A stretch of 64,000 nt of DNA. It comes from Streptosporangium pseudovulgare (GTDB taxonomy: Bacteria; Actinomycetota; Actinomycetes; Streptosporangiales; Streptosporangiaceae). Numbering within the stretch: the stretch's first letter is position 1; each line of letters opens with the position of its first letter. Shown here piece by piece: positions 1 through 6,523 of the stretch. The notes below the pieces were generated by a model. That model had not been told where the DNA came from. It saw only the letters and a list, made by a program, of their open reading frames with translations, and did not search any database. A program made the translations under genes and the position numbers. The stretch is taken from positions 284,210-348,209 of the forward strand of contig NZ_BMQJ01000008.1 in the NCBI RefSeq assembly GCF_014648055.1. Reading direction: 5' to 3'.

Positions 1-640
1 GCGGCAGCAGGCCGGTGGGCCTGCGCCGGATGCGCAGGATCGCCGAGTCGACCCCGGGGACCGGGCGGAACGCGGCGCGGTCGATCACGCCGTGCAGGTG
101 CCAGGTGTGGCGGGGCCAGCTCACCACGGTGAGCATGCTCCACCTGCCGTAGTCGCCGGTGCGTTTGCGGGCGTACTCCAGCTGGGTGACGAGCGTGGCC
201 GAGGTGAGGTTCCGGGCTCGCAGGCACCAGTCGACGATGCGCGCGGTCACCGCGTAGGGGATGTTGCCCACGACGGCGAACGGCTCGGCGGGTGCCCCGG
301 CGGCGATGAAGTCGCCGCGGACGACCTCGATGCGGTCGTCGTCGCGGGTGCGTGCGGCCAGCCTCCCGGCCAGCAGCGGATCGATCTCGTAGGCGATGAC
401 CTTTCTGCAACGGTCGGCCAGGGCACGGGTGAGGGGGCCTTCTCCCGCGCCGGGTTCGAGGACGAGGTCCCCGGGCTCCGGCGCGGCGGCGGCGACGACG
501 CGGTCGATCTCGCGCGGGTCGGTCATGAAGTTCTGCGAGAGGACGCGCCTGGCCTGGTCGCGGCCGGTTCTCCCGCCGCCGCCGGTCCTGACCTTCTTCT
601 GGGTGTGTGAGTGGTTTCCGTGTGCGAATGAACGCGCCAC
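1..640 (-). CDS. erm: Erm-family 23S rRNA (adenine-N6)-methyltransferase, C-terminus cut by window edge
   Basis: SAM-dependent methyltransferase of the Erm/KsgA family; Erm enzymes methylate A2058 of 23S rRNA and give macrolide-lincosamide-streptogramin B resistance. The reverse-strand reading starts with GTG at 640, preceded nine bases upstream by AAGGGG. After a basic, Gly-rich N-terminus come LSQNFMTD, motif I LEPGAGEGPLT, the acidic residue of YEID, and catalytic motif IV NIPY; the frame runs off the window about 213 residues in. The Q-K-K and G-R-rich N-terminus before LSQNF is more like actinomycete Erm than the housekeeping KsgA, but a KsgA-like dimethylase cannot be fully excluded because the C-terminal domain is missing. 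It lies downstream of a leader ORF and a MATE pump on the same strand, which fits antibiotic resistance. The Shine-Dalgarno sits in a CCCC/GGGG hairpin. Confidence 0.88.
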   Translation of the reverse strand, partial: MARSFAHGNHSHTQKKVRTGGGGRTGRDQARRVLSQNFMTDPREIDRVVAAAAPEPGDLVLEPGAGEGPLTRALADRCRKVIAYEIDPLLAGRLAARTRDDDRIEVVRGDFIAAGAPAEPFAVVGNIPYAVTARIVDWCLRARNLTSATLVTQLEYARKRTGDYGRWSMLTVVSWPRHTWHLHGVIDRAAFRPVPGVDSAILRIRRRPTGLLP

Positions 641-649
641 AGCGTTCCG

Positions 650-742
650 CCCCTTCGGGGTCCGAGAGATGGATCGGGTCTCGGAAAGCCCTGGGCGCAC
701 GCGTGCGGACGCGCGTCGTCGTGAGATGCGGAGCGCGCGTCC
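650..742 (-). promoter_or_regulatory. Hairpin array between leader ORF and erm (putative attenuator)
   Basis: Three inverted repeats lie between the leader stop codon and the erm start: 707-742 (9-bp arms GGACGCGCG/CGCGCGTCC, overlapping the leader stop), 661-685 (7-bp arms TCCGAGA/TCTCGGA) and 650-660 (CCCC-GAA-GGGG in the mRNA), the last containing the erm Shine-Dalgarno. A further hairpin (784-801, arms GCCCACC/GGTGGGC) is inside the leader ORF, and a self-complementary CGCACGCGTGCG lies at 695-706. This is the layout of an erm leader region with mutually exclusive structures. The pairing is read from sequence; function is inferred. Confidence 0.6.
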
Positions 743-822
743 TAGCGGGCCAGGGCCCGGGTGGCGCGAGGCCGCTTGACCAGGCCCACCCGGAGGTGGG
801 CGAAGCACAGTGCGTGGTTCAT
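742..822 (-). CDS. 26-aa putative erm leader peptide
   Basis: ATG at 822 opens a 26-codon frame ending in TAG at 742-744. Its ATG overlaps the MATE stop codon (TCATGA), and a TAACCT hexamer ends exactly six bases before it, the leaderless-start signature seen at several other genes here. The peptide begins MNHALCFAH, continues LRVGLV, and ends in a basic tail with R17-P18-R19 (KRPRATRALAR). Arg/Lys-X-Arg/Lys (+X+) motifs are known to cause macrolide-dependent ribosome stalling in leader peptides such as ErmDL. The ORF is followed by hairpins and then erm. Too short for routine ORF calling; it could be fortuitous, but position, promoter and motif agree. Confidence 0.55.
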   Translation of the reverse strand: MNHALCFAHLRVGLVKRPRATRALAR

Positions 823-2204
823 GAATCCAGGTTAGGGAGGGCCGCAACCGGTTTTCCGGCGGGAGATCCGGCGGCGCCGAGCACTGTGACGAGGGCGGCG
901 GCGAGGGCGGTGCCCGCCGCCATGGCCAGCCAGACGCCGGTGACGCCGAGCGCCGCGCCCAGCGCGTGGGCCAGGACGAGCTGTACGGCGAAGCCCGCCA
1001 GGGTGGCGGCCAGCACCCGGCCCCCGCGCCCGCTCGCCTGCAGCGTCCCGCCCGCGGCGATCAGCGCGCCGAACGGGACGAGGTAGAGCGTCATCCACCG
1101 CAGGAAGTCCACGGTCCCGGCGGCCACCGCCGCGTCGGAGGTGAACAGCCCGGCCGCGGGCACGGCGACGGCGTTGAGCACGGCCGCCACGATCCCGCCC
1201 GCGGCCAGGCCGAGGAACGGCGCGGGACCCGCCCGGCCGGACCGGGCCGTCTGGATCATCGCGGCCTGCCGGAGCGCGTAGAAGGCCATCACCCCGGCCA
1301 GCATGATCTTGGTGCCGGTGCCGTACGCGGCCAGCGGTGTGACCCCGAACCCGCCGACCAGCTCCACCATGAGCATGCCGACCAGCGACCGGGCCAGGAA
1401 GTCCCCGGACATGGGCAGGCCGGTGCGGACGATCTCCCCGACGTTCCCGGTCCCGCCTGTCTTCACGACCCGCACGATCTCCCCGGCGTCCCCGGCGTCC
1501 CCGGCGTCCCCGGTCGCGCCCGTCCTCACGACCCGCACGGTGTCCGCGTCGTCCGGACGGCGCGCCCGTGCCGGCCGTCCGGAGGTCGCGTGGCGGGAGA
1601 GCCGCCGGGAGAGGAGGGTCAGCGCGACGCCGAGGGCCACGGCGCGGGCGGCGACGGTCGCCGCCGCAGCCCCCTGGACGCCCATGCCGAGGCCGTAGAC
1701 GAACAACGGGTCCAGGGCGATCACCAGTGCGTTGCACAGCAGCGCGGTGCGCATCGGGGTGGCGGTGTCACCGAGGCCCTTGAAGATCCCGTCGGTGAGC
1801 GTCTGGGCGTAGAAGACCGGCAGGCCGCCCAGGGAGACCAGGAAGAAGCCGGCGGTCAGCCGGGCCGTCCCGGGGTCCTCGGTGAACAGCCGGGCCAGCG
1901 GCTCGCGCAGCAGCACGCCGGGGACCGCCACCGCCAGGCTCACCGCCCCGCCCAGCAGCCAGGCCGTACGGACGACCGGCCCGAGCGGCTCCCGGCCGTC
2001 GCGCCTGCCGACCGCGACGGTGGTCCCGGTGGAGACGGCGAGCACGACGCCGAGGGCGAGGTTCTCGGCGGCCGTCGCGATCGTCACCGTCGCGACGGCC
2101 GGACCGCCCAGGGGGGAGACCCAGAGCAGGTCGATCAGGCCGACCGCGACCACCGCGGTCAGCAGCTCCACGTAGACGGGCAGGGCGAGGCGGAGCAGCT
2201 TCAT
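819..2204 (-). CDS. MATE family multidrug efflux transporter
   Basis: Integral membrane antiporter of the MATE/DinF type, expected to expel cationic drugs using a Na+ or H+ gradient. About 461 aa with two bundles of hydrophobic helices, about twelve in total; the first half begins MKLLRLALPVYVELLTAVV. ATG at 2204 was chosen because GAGG lies five bases upstream; the frame extends 20 codons further but without a ribosome site. The linker between halves is expanded by imperfect repeats (VRVVRTG...GDAGDAGDAG... VRVVKTG...VGEIVRTG), reflecting 9-bp and longer DNA repeats around 1420-1540. It is divergent from a PadR repressor across a palindrome, and its stop codon overlaps the erm leader ATG, which suggests co-transcription and coupling with erm. 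Substrate not readable from sequence. Confidence 0.88.
   Translation of the reverse strand: MKLLRLALPVYVELLTAVVAVGLIDLLWVSPLGGPAVATVTIATAAENLALGVVLAVSTGTTVAVGRRDGREPLGPVVRTAWLLGGAVSLAVAVPGVLLREPLARLFTEDPGTARLTAGFFLVSLGGLPVFYAQTLTDGIFKGLGDTATPMRTALLCNALVIALDPLFVYGLGMGVQGAAAATVAARAVALGVALTLLSRRLSRHATSGRPARARRPDDADTVRVVRTGATGDAGDAGDAGEIVRVVKTGGTGNVGEIVRTGLPMSGDFLARSLVGMLMVELVGGFGVTPLAAYGTGTKIMLAGVMAFYALRQAAMIQTARSGRAGPAPFLGLAAGGIVAAVLNAVAVPAAGLFTSDAAVAAGTVDFLRWMTLYLVPFGALIAAGGTLQASGRGGRVLAATLAGFAVQLVLAHALGAALGVTGVWLAMAAGTALAAALVTVLGAAGSPAGKPVAALPNLDS
829..857 (-). promoter_or_regulatory. Putative promoter of erm leader, inside the 3' end of the MATE gene
   Basis: The -10 hexamer TAACCT (829-834) is six bases before the leader ATG. 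At a 17-bp spacing the -35 position holds GGAAAA (852-857), which is not a housekeeping TTGACA, so an activator or alternative sigma factor may be needed. Confidence 0.45.
1483..1518. repeat. 9-bp tandem repeat inside MATE linker
   Basis: About four copies of a CCCCGGCGT-type unit encode the repeated Gly-Asp-Ala run in the linker between the two MATE halves; larger flanking segments (the CACGACCCGCAC blocks) are also duplicated. Confidence 0.8.
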
Positions 2205-2207
2205 CTG

Positions 2208-2239
2208 TACCTCTTTTCGAGCTATCTCGTTTAGAGGTA
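2208..2239. promoter_or_regulatory. Nested palindromic operator between MATE and padR
   Basis: Outer arms TACCTCT (2208-2214) and AGAGGTA (2233-2239) enclose inner arms CGAG (2218-2221) and CTCG (2226-2229) with one common centre at CTAT. The dyad covers the MATE ribosome-binding region and the -35 to -10 zone of padR, so PadR bound here could repress both genes. PadR proteins are known to bind such dyads next to their own genes; binding here is inferred. Confidence 0.65.
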
Positions 2240-2245
2240 TAGCGT

Positions 2246-2251
2246 TACGAT
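2246..2251 (+). promoter_or_regulatory. -10 element of padR (leaderless)
   Basis: TACGAT followed by six bases and then the padR ATG, placing the expected transcription start on the start codon. Confidence 0.55.
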
Positions 2252-2257
2252 GCGCCC

Positions 2258-2818
2258 ATGGCAAGCGGTGATCTGACCCTGTCGATCCTCGGCCTGCTCG
2301 GGCGGGGGCCGATGCACGGCTACGAGCTCAAGGCCCGCATCCACGGGCTGAGCGGCCACCTCCGCCCGGTCAGCGACGGCGCGCTGTACCCGGCGATCGC
2401 CCGCCTGGAGAAGAAGGGGTTCGTCGAGCGGCACGAGGAGGAGGGGGCGGGCGCGGCCCGCCGCCAGGTCCTCACGCTGACCGAGGCCGGCCGCCGCGAG
2501 CTCCTGCGGCGGCTCCGCGAGCCCGCCGACCTCGACATCAGCGACCAGACGCGGTTCTTCGGCCTGCTCGCCTTCCTGTCCCAGCTCCGCGACCGCGAGG
2601 CGCAGGCCCGGGTGCTGCGCCGCCGCCTCGCCTTCCTGGAGACGCCCGCCAGCTTCTTCTACGAGGACGGCAGGCCGCTGCGGGCAGAGGAGGTCGGCGA
2701 CCCGTTCCACCGGGGCATGCTCGTGGTCGCCCGGGCGATCAGCGTGGCGGAGAGGGAATGGCTCAGGGAGGCCGTCGCGGAGCTGGAGTCCGCGCCCGCC
2801 GGAGCCCGCCCGGAGTGA
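2258..2818 (+). CDS. PadR family transcriptional repressor
   Basis: 186-aa winged-helix regulator. The N-terminal half shows the PadR signature: LSILGLLGRGPMHGYELKAR, then SDGALYPAIARLEKKGFVE (recognition helix and wing) and VLTLTEAGRRELL. The C-terminal half is the helical dimerisation region typical of PadR-s2 proteins (dimer through C-terminal helices). PadR members sense small molecules, often drugs, and repress adjacent efflux pumps. It is divergent from the MATE gene with the palindrome between them. The ATG at 2258 has no Shine-Dalgarno but a perfectly placed TACGAT -10, so the mRNA is probably leaderless. Ligand unknown; a macrolide or another pump substrate is plausible from context. 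Confidence 0.9.
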   Translation: MASGDLTLSILGLLGRGPMHGYELKARIHGLSGHLRPVSDGALYPAIARLEKKGFVERHEEEGAGAARRQVLTLTEAGRRELLRRLREPADLDISDQTRFFGLLAFLSQLRDREAQARVLRRRLAFLETPASFFYEDGRPLRAEEVGDPFHRGMLVVARAISVAEREWLREAVAELESAPAGARPE

Positions 2819-2849
2819 CCCGGGCGGGCGTGGGCGTGTCCCGGAGCGG

Positions 2850-2897
2850 CCCCGGTACGGCCCGCCCGGCTGGAGGAGCTACGGGGCCGTACCGGGG
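2850..2897. terminator. Bidirectional terminator-like hairpin
   Basis: Perfect 14-bp inverted repeat CCCCGGTACGGCCC / GGGCCGTACCGGGG with a 20-base loop, between the convergent padR and M3 peptidase genes. No T-tract, as is common in high-GC actinomycetes. Confidence 0.65.
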
Positions 2898-2908
2898 TGG
2901 AAGAGCCG

Positions 2909-4885
2909 CTACGCCAGGCCTCGGCGCTCCAGCAGGGGCTCGATGCGCGGGTCGCGGCCGCGGAAGGCGCGGAAGGCCTCCATCGCGTCCTTGGCGCCGC
3001 CGACCGACAGCAGCGCCGAGCGGAAGTGGTCGCCGTTGGCGCGCACCAGGCCGCCGTTCTCCTTGAACCACTCGACGCTGTCGGCGTCCAGCACCTCGCT
3101 CCAGATGTAGGAGTAGTAGCCGGCGCTGTAGCCGCCCACGCCGCCCGCGAAGACGTGCGCGAAGTAGTTGGTCCGGTAGCGCGGCAGGACCAGCTCGAAG
3201 GCGATGCCGGCCCGCTCCAGGGCCGCGGCCTCGAACGCCTCGGCGTCCTCGACGGTCTCGCCCGGGGCGAGCTTGTGCCAGGCCCAGTCGAGCAGGGTCG
3301 CGGCGAGATACTCGACGGTGGCGAAGCCCTGGTTGAACTTCTCCGCGGCCTGCATCTTCTCCACCAGCTCCGCCGGCACCGGCTCGCCGGTCTCGTGGTG
3401 CCTGGCGAAGTTGGCGAGGATCGACGGCCAGGTCGCCCACATCTCGTTCACCTGCGAGGGGTACTCCACGAAGTCGCGCGGCACCTCGGTACCGGAGACG
3501 CGGGGGAAGCGCACGTCGGAGAACAGGCCGTGCAGAGCGTGCCCGAACTCGTGGAAGGCGGTGTTGACCTCGTCGAAGGTCAGCAGCGTCGGGCCCTCGG
3601 CCGGCTTGGTGATGTTGAGGTTGTTCATCACCACGGGCAGCTCGCCGAACAGGTGCGACTGGTCCACGAGGTTGTTCATCCAGGCGCCGCCGCGCTTGGT
3701 GGGCCGGGCGTAGGGGTCGAACACGAACAGGCCCAGCTCCGAGCCGTCGGCGTCGGACACCTCGAACACCCGGACGTCGGGGTGGTAGCCCCGCAGGTCG
3801 TCCCGCTCGGCGAAACGCAGGCCGTACAGCTCGCCCGCGGCGTGGAAGACGCCGTCACGCAGCACCCGGTCCAACTCGAAGTAGGGGCGCAGCTCGGAGC
3901 TGTCGAAGTCGTATCGGGCCTTGCGCACCTTCTCGGCGTAGAACGACCAGTCCCACGGCTCGATGGGGAAGCCGGCCTGCTCGCTCAGCGCCTCGGCCTC
4001 GCGGCGGGCGTTGGCCACCGCAGGGCCGACCAGCTTGCCGAGCATCTCCTCCACGGCGTCGGTGGTCTTGGCCGTCTGGTCGGCGACGCTGTAGGCGGCG
4101 TGGTTCGGGTAGCCGAGCAGGACGGCCCGCTCGGCGCGCAGCGCCGCCATCTTCGCCGCGATCCCGAAGTTCTCCGGGGCCCGGCCGGTCGACAGCTCGT
4201 ACAGCCTGCGGCGGGTCTCCCGGTCGGTCAACTCGGCCAGCGCGGGCTGGTTGGTGAAGTTGAGCAGCGGCAGGACGTACTTCCCGTCCTTCTCGATCGC
4301 CCTGAGCGCGGTCTCGGAGAGGCCGTCGAGCTCCTTGGCGTCCTCGGTGACCAGCGCCGAGGCGGTGGTGGCGGCCAGCAGGTTCTGGGAGAAGGCGGTG
4401 CCGAGCGTGGACAGCTCCTCGTTCAGCTCCCGGAGCCGCTCCTGCTCGGCCTCCGACAGTTCGGCGCCGGCCCGGACGAAGTCCACGCGGTACTTCTCCA
4501 GCAGCCACGCCTCCTCCGGGTCGTCGGTGACGACCCGCTTGAGCCGGGCGTACAGGGCGCGGTTGAGGTGGATGGCGTCGCCGTGCTTGGTCAGCCGGGG
4601 GGCGACCTCCGTCTCGATCTCCCGGATGGCGTCCGTCGCGTGCGAGGAGGCGAGGCTGAAGAAGACGATCGCCGTCCGCTTCAGGACCTGACCGGAGCGC
4701 TCCAGAGCCTCGACGGTGTTGGCGAAGGTCGGCGCGGCGGGGTCGGCGACGATCGTGTCCACCTCGCGAAGCTGCTCGGCCATGCCGTGCTCGAAGGCGG
4801 GCAGGTAGTGCTCCTCCTTGATCTCGGCGAACGGCGGGAGCTTGTAGGGCAGGGTGCTTGGGGCGAAGAAGGGGTTCTCAGCCAC
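2909..4885 (-). CDS. dcp: M3 family zinc metallopeptidase, peptidyl-dipeptidase Dcp type
   Basis: Cytoplasmic zinc oligopeptidase of the thimet oligopeptidase/Dcp family, 658 aa, close to the usual length near 680. The zinc motif HEFGH is at residues 445-449 and the third ligand Glu at 474 (FVEYPSQ). The C-terminal GGYSAGYYSYIWSEV segment is the substrate-binding tyrosine loop of M3A enzymes. These enzymes trim short peptides left by proteases, releasing C-terminal dipeptides in the Dcp branch. GTG at 4885 is preceded by GAGGAG at a good distance. It converges on padR and diverges from the tRNA cluster. Exact specificity (Dcp versus oligopeptidase A) is not decided by sequence reading alone. 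Confidence 0.92.
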   Translation of the reverse strand: MAENPFFAPSTLPYKLPPFAEIKEEHYLPAFEHGMAEQLREVDTIVADPAAPTFANTVEALERSGQVLKRTAIVFFSLASSHATDAIREIETEVAPRLTKHGDAIHLNRALYARLKRVVTDDPEEAWLLEKYRVDFVRAGAELSEAEQERLRELNEELSTLGTAFSQNLLAATTASALVTEDAKELDGLSETALRAIEKDGKYVLPLLNFTNQPALAELTDRETRRRLYELSTGRAPENFGIAAKMAALRAERAVLLGYPNHAAYSVADQTAKTTDAVEEMLGKLVGPAVANARREAEALSEQAGFPIEPWDWSFYAEKVRKARYDFDSSELRPYFELDRVLRDGVFHAAGELYGLRFAERDDLRGYHPDVRVFEVSDADGSELGLFVFDPYARPTKRGGAWMNNLVDQSHLFGELPVVMNNLNITKPAEGPTLLTFDEVNTAFHEFGHALHGLFSDVRFPRVSGTEVPRDFVEYPSQVNEMWATWPSILANFARHHETGEPVPAELVEKMQAAEKFNQGFATVEYLAATLLDWAWHKLAPGETVEDAEAFEAAALERAGIAFELVLPRYRTNYFAHVFAGGVGGYSAGYYSYIWSEVLDADSVEWFKENGGLVRANGDHFRSALLSVGGAKDAMEAFRAFRGRDPRIEPLLERRGLA

Positions 4886-5012
4886 GGCGCGGGCTCCTCA
4901 TGTGGGGTTCTGTTCTGCCCCAGCAGCGTTACACACCAGGGCGTCGGAGGCCACGCCGGTGTCACACGACCGGACGCCGATCGGGCGCCTGATCGGGCGC
5001 GGACCAATCGTT

Positions 5013-5042
5013 TTGGTCTCCGCGCCCAACCTGGGCTATTCT
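5013..5042 (+). promoter_or_regulatory. Promoter of the tRNA cluster
   Basis: TTGGTC (5013-5018), 18-bp spacer, TATTCT (5037-5042), about 40 bases before tRNA-Gln. An imperfect hairpin (arms GGGCGCGG 4995-5002 and CCGCGCCC 5020-5027) overlaps the -35. Confidence 0.6.
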
Positions 5043-5083
5043 TTCGGAGTCGCAAGCGAGCACCGCAAGGAGCTCAACCGCGG

Positions 5084-5155
5084 TGGGGTATGGTGTAATT
5101 GGCAACACGACTGATTCTGGTTCAGTTATTCTAGGTTCGAGTCCTGGTACCCCAG
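5084..5155 (+). tRNA. tRNA-Gln(CTG)
   Basis: Cloverleaf with acceptor TGGGGTA/TACCCCA, anticodon stem ACTGA/TCAGT, anticodon CTG at 5117-5119, T-loop GGTTCGAGTCC and discriminator G. CCA is not encoded. Confidence 0.95.
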
Positions 5156-5217
5156 CTGCGTCTTCTTCTCGAAGACGCCGCGGATTTGGTTCCCCCCGAA
5201 TCCGACGACAGTGTCTC

Positions 5218-5290
5218 GGTCCCGTCGTCTAGTGGCCTAGGACGCCGCCCTCTCAAGGCGGTAACGCCGGTTCGAATCCGGTCGGGACTA
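5218..5290 (+). tRNA. tRNA-Glu(CTC), copy 1
   Basis: Acceptor GGTCCCG/CGGGACT (one G-U pair), anticodon stem CCGCC/GGCGG, anticodon CTC at 5252-5254, T-loop GGTTCGAATCC. The discriminator A is followed by CCA in the DNA, absent from copy 2, so probably chance. Confidence 0.95.
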
Positions 5291-5311
5291 CCAGCACTGT
5301 CACCTCTGCAA

Positions 5312-5384
5312 GGCTCCGTCGTCTAGTGGCCTAGGACGCCGCCCTCTCAAGGCGGTAGCGCCGGTTCGAATCCGGTCGGGGCTA
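5312..5384 (+). tRNA. tRNA-Glu(CTC), copy 2
   Basis: Nearly identical to copy 1, with acceptor changes (GGCTCCG/CGGGGCT) and one variable-loop change. A tandem duplication 22 bases downstream of the first copy; both probably come from one precursor with tRNA-Gln. Confidence 0.95.
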
Positions 5385-5392
5385 CATCGGTG

Positions 5393-5427
5393 AAACCCCC
5401 GGAAGCAATGGCTTCCGGGGGTTTTCT
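5393..5427 (+). terminator. Intrinsic terminator of the tRNA cluster
   Basis: Stem ACCCCCGGAAGC / GCTTCCGGGGGT with loop AATG and a following TTTT run: a classical Rho-independent terminator. Confidence 0.9.
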
Positions 5428-5533
5428 GTCTCTCCGCACCTTTTGCGGCGCCGCTCCCCGCTCAGGTGTCCTCCTTGTCCGGGTGGTCCCGTTGGCCAAT
5501 AATTAGAGAGTGATGCTATCCAATGGAGGGCGC

Positions 5534-6439
5534 GTGATCGTTCCATCGGCGGGTCTCCTCACCGTCGCGCTGGCACCGGTGCTCGCCGTACAGGGAATGC
5601 GGATCCGGCGCGGGATACCCCGGCTCCCGGAGGCCGCGGGGCCGCGCACCGGTGTGGCCGGCGGGGCGGGCGGGGCGAGCGTGGTGCCGTCCGCGGGGGT
5701 CTCCGAGTCGCCGGGGGCCGGGGGAGCCGCGGGCGCCCCGTCCGGCGGGCCTCACGGCTCCGGCGGGTCGAACGGGTCCGGTGGGTCGGATGGGATCGAC
5801 CGGTCGGACGGGTCCGGCGGGGCGGCGGGGCCGGTGTTCCGGCTGGCCGTGCTGGGGGAGTCCACCGCGGCGGGCGTGGGCGTCGCCACCCACGACGAGG
5901 GCCTGGCCGGCTTCCTGGCCCGGGAGGCGGCCGCGCGCACCGGCCGCCCGGTGCGCTGGCAGGTGGCCGCCAGGAGCGGTGTCAACACCCGCACCACCAC
6001 CGCCGAGCTGGTCCCGCTGCTGGAACCCGCCGACGTCGTGGTGGTCGCTCTGGGGGTGAACGAGCTGCTGGAGCTCAACCGGCCGCGCAGGTTCCGGGGC
6101 GAGCTGCGGGAGCTGGTGGCGGCGGTGCGCCGGAGACTGCCCGGGGTGCCGATCGTGGTGGCCGGCATGCCGCCGGTCGGGAGGTTCCCCGCGCTGCCCC
6201 AGCCGCTGCGCGCCGTACTGGGCCTGCGGGCGCGGGCACTGGACCACGTCATGCGCGACGTGGCGCGCGGCGCCGAGGGGGTCGTCCACGCCACCGCGGA
6301 GGTGCCCATCGAGACGGCCGGGTTCTTCGCCTCCGACGGGTTCCACCCGTCGGCGACCGGCTACCGGCACTGGGCCGAGGCGCTGGCCTGCGCCCTGCCG
6401 GACCCACCGGGTCCGGCAGGTCCGCCGGTCGCGGGCTGA
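5534..6439 (+). CDS. SGNH/GDSL-type hydrolase, membrane-anchored
   Basis: 301-aa SGNH hydrolase, a serine esterase or lipase fold. One hydrophobic N-terminal segment (SAGLLTVALAPVLAVQGM) acts as an anchor; a Gly/Ser/Asp-rich linker of about 60 residues follows; the catalytic domain begins at FRLAVLGESTAAG (block I, Ser at about residue 110), then GVNE (block III Asn) and DGFHPS (block V Asp and His). GTG 5534 is chosen because GGAGG sits five bases upstream; an upstream GTG/ATG pair at 5510/5513 lacks a ribosome site. Substrate unknown; related actinomycete proteins act on surface or secreted esters. The linker looks like repeat expansion (GSGGSNGSGGSDG). Confidence 0.85.
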   Translation: MIVPSAGLLTVALAPVLAVQGMRIRRGIPRLPEAAGPRTGVAGGAGGASVVPSAGVSESPGAGGAAGAPSGGPHGSGGSNGSGGSDGIDRSDGSGGAAGPVFRLAVLGESTAAGVGVATHDEGLAGFLAREAAARTGRPVRWQVAARSGVNTRTTTAELVPLLEPADVVVVALGVNELLELNRPRRFRGELRELVAAVRRRLPGVPIVVAGMPPVGRFPALPQPLRAVLGLRARALDHVMRDVARGAEGVVHATAEVPIETAGFFASDGFHPSATGYRHWAEALACALPDPPGPAGPPVAG

Positions 6440-6479
6440 GGGGCGCGCCGTCCGCCGCGCCGCCGTACGGCACGGCCGA

Positions 6480-6506
6480 CCGGCCGCCGGGATCCCCGGC
6501 GGCCGG
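6480..6506. terminator. Bidirectional terminator hairpin
   Basis: Perfect 12-bp stem CCGGCCGCCGGG / CCCGGCGGCCGG with a 3-base loop between two convergent genes. Confidence 0.75.
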
Positions 6507-6523
6507 CCATGGCGCTCAGCCGC

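Noticed and set aside
1483..1518. Short tandem repeats in the MATE gene as a possible CRISPR array
   Set aside because: Units are 9 bp, contiguous and in frame; there are no spacers and no cas genes in the window.
2897..5098. Long plus-strand open frame opposite the M3 peptidase
   Set aside because: It is a shadow frame produced by high GC; the minus strand has the intact HEFGH metallopeptidase with a proper ribosome site.
5084..5384. tRNA cluster as an integration site of a mobile element
   Set aside because: No integrase gene and no duplicated tRNA 3' end were seen nearby; the two Glu tRNAs are a simple tandem duplication.
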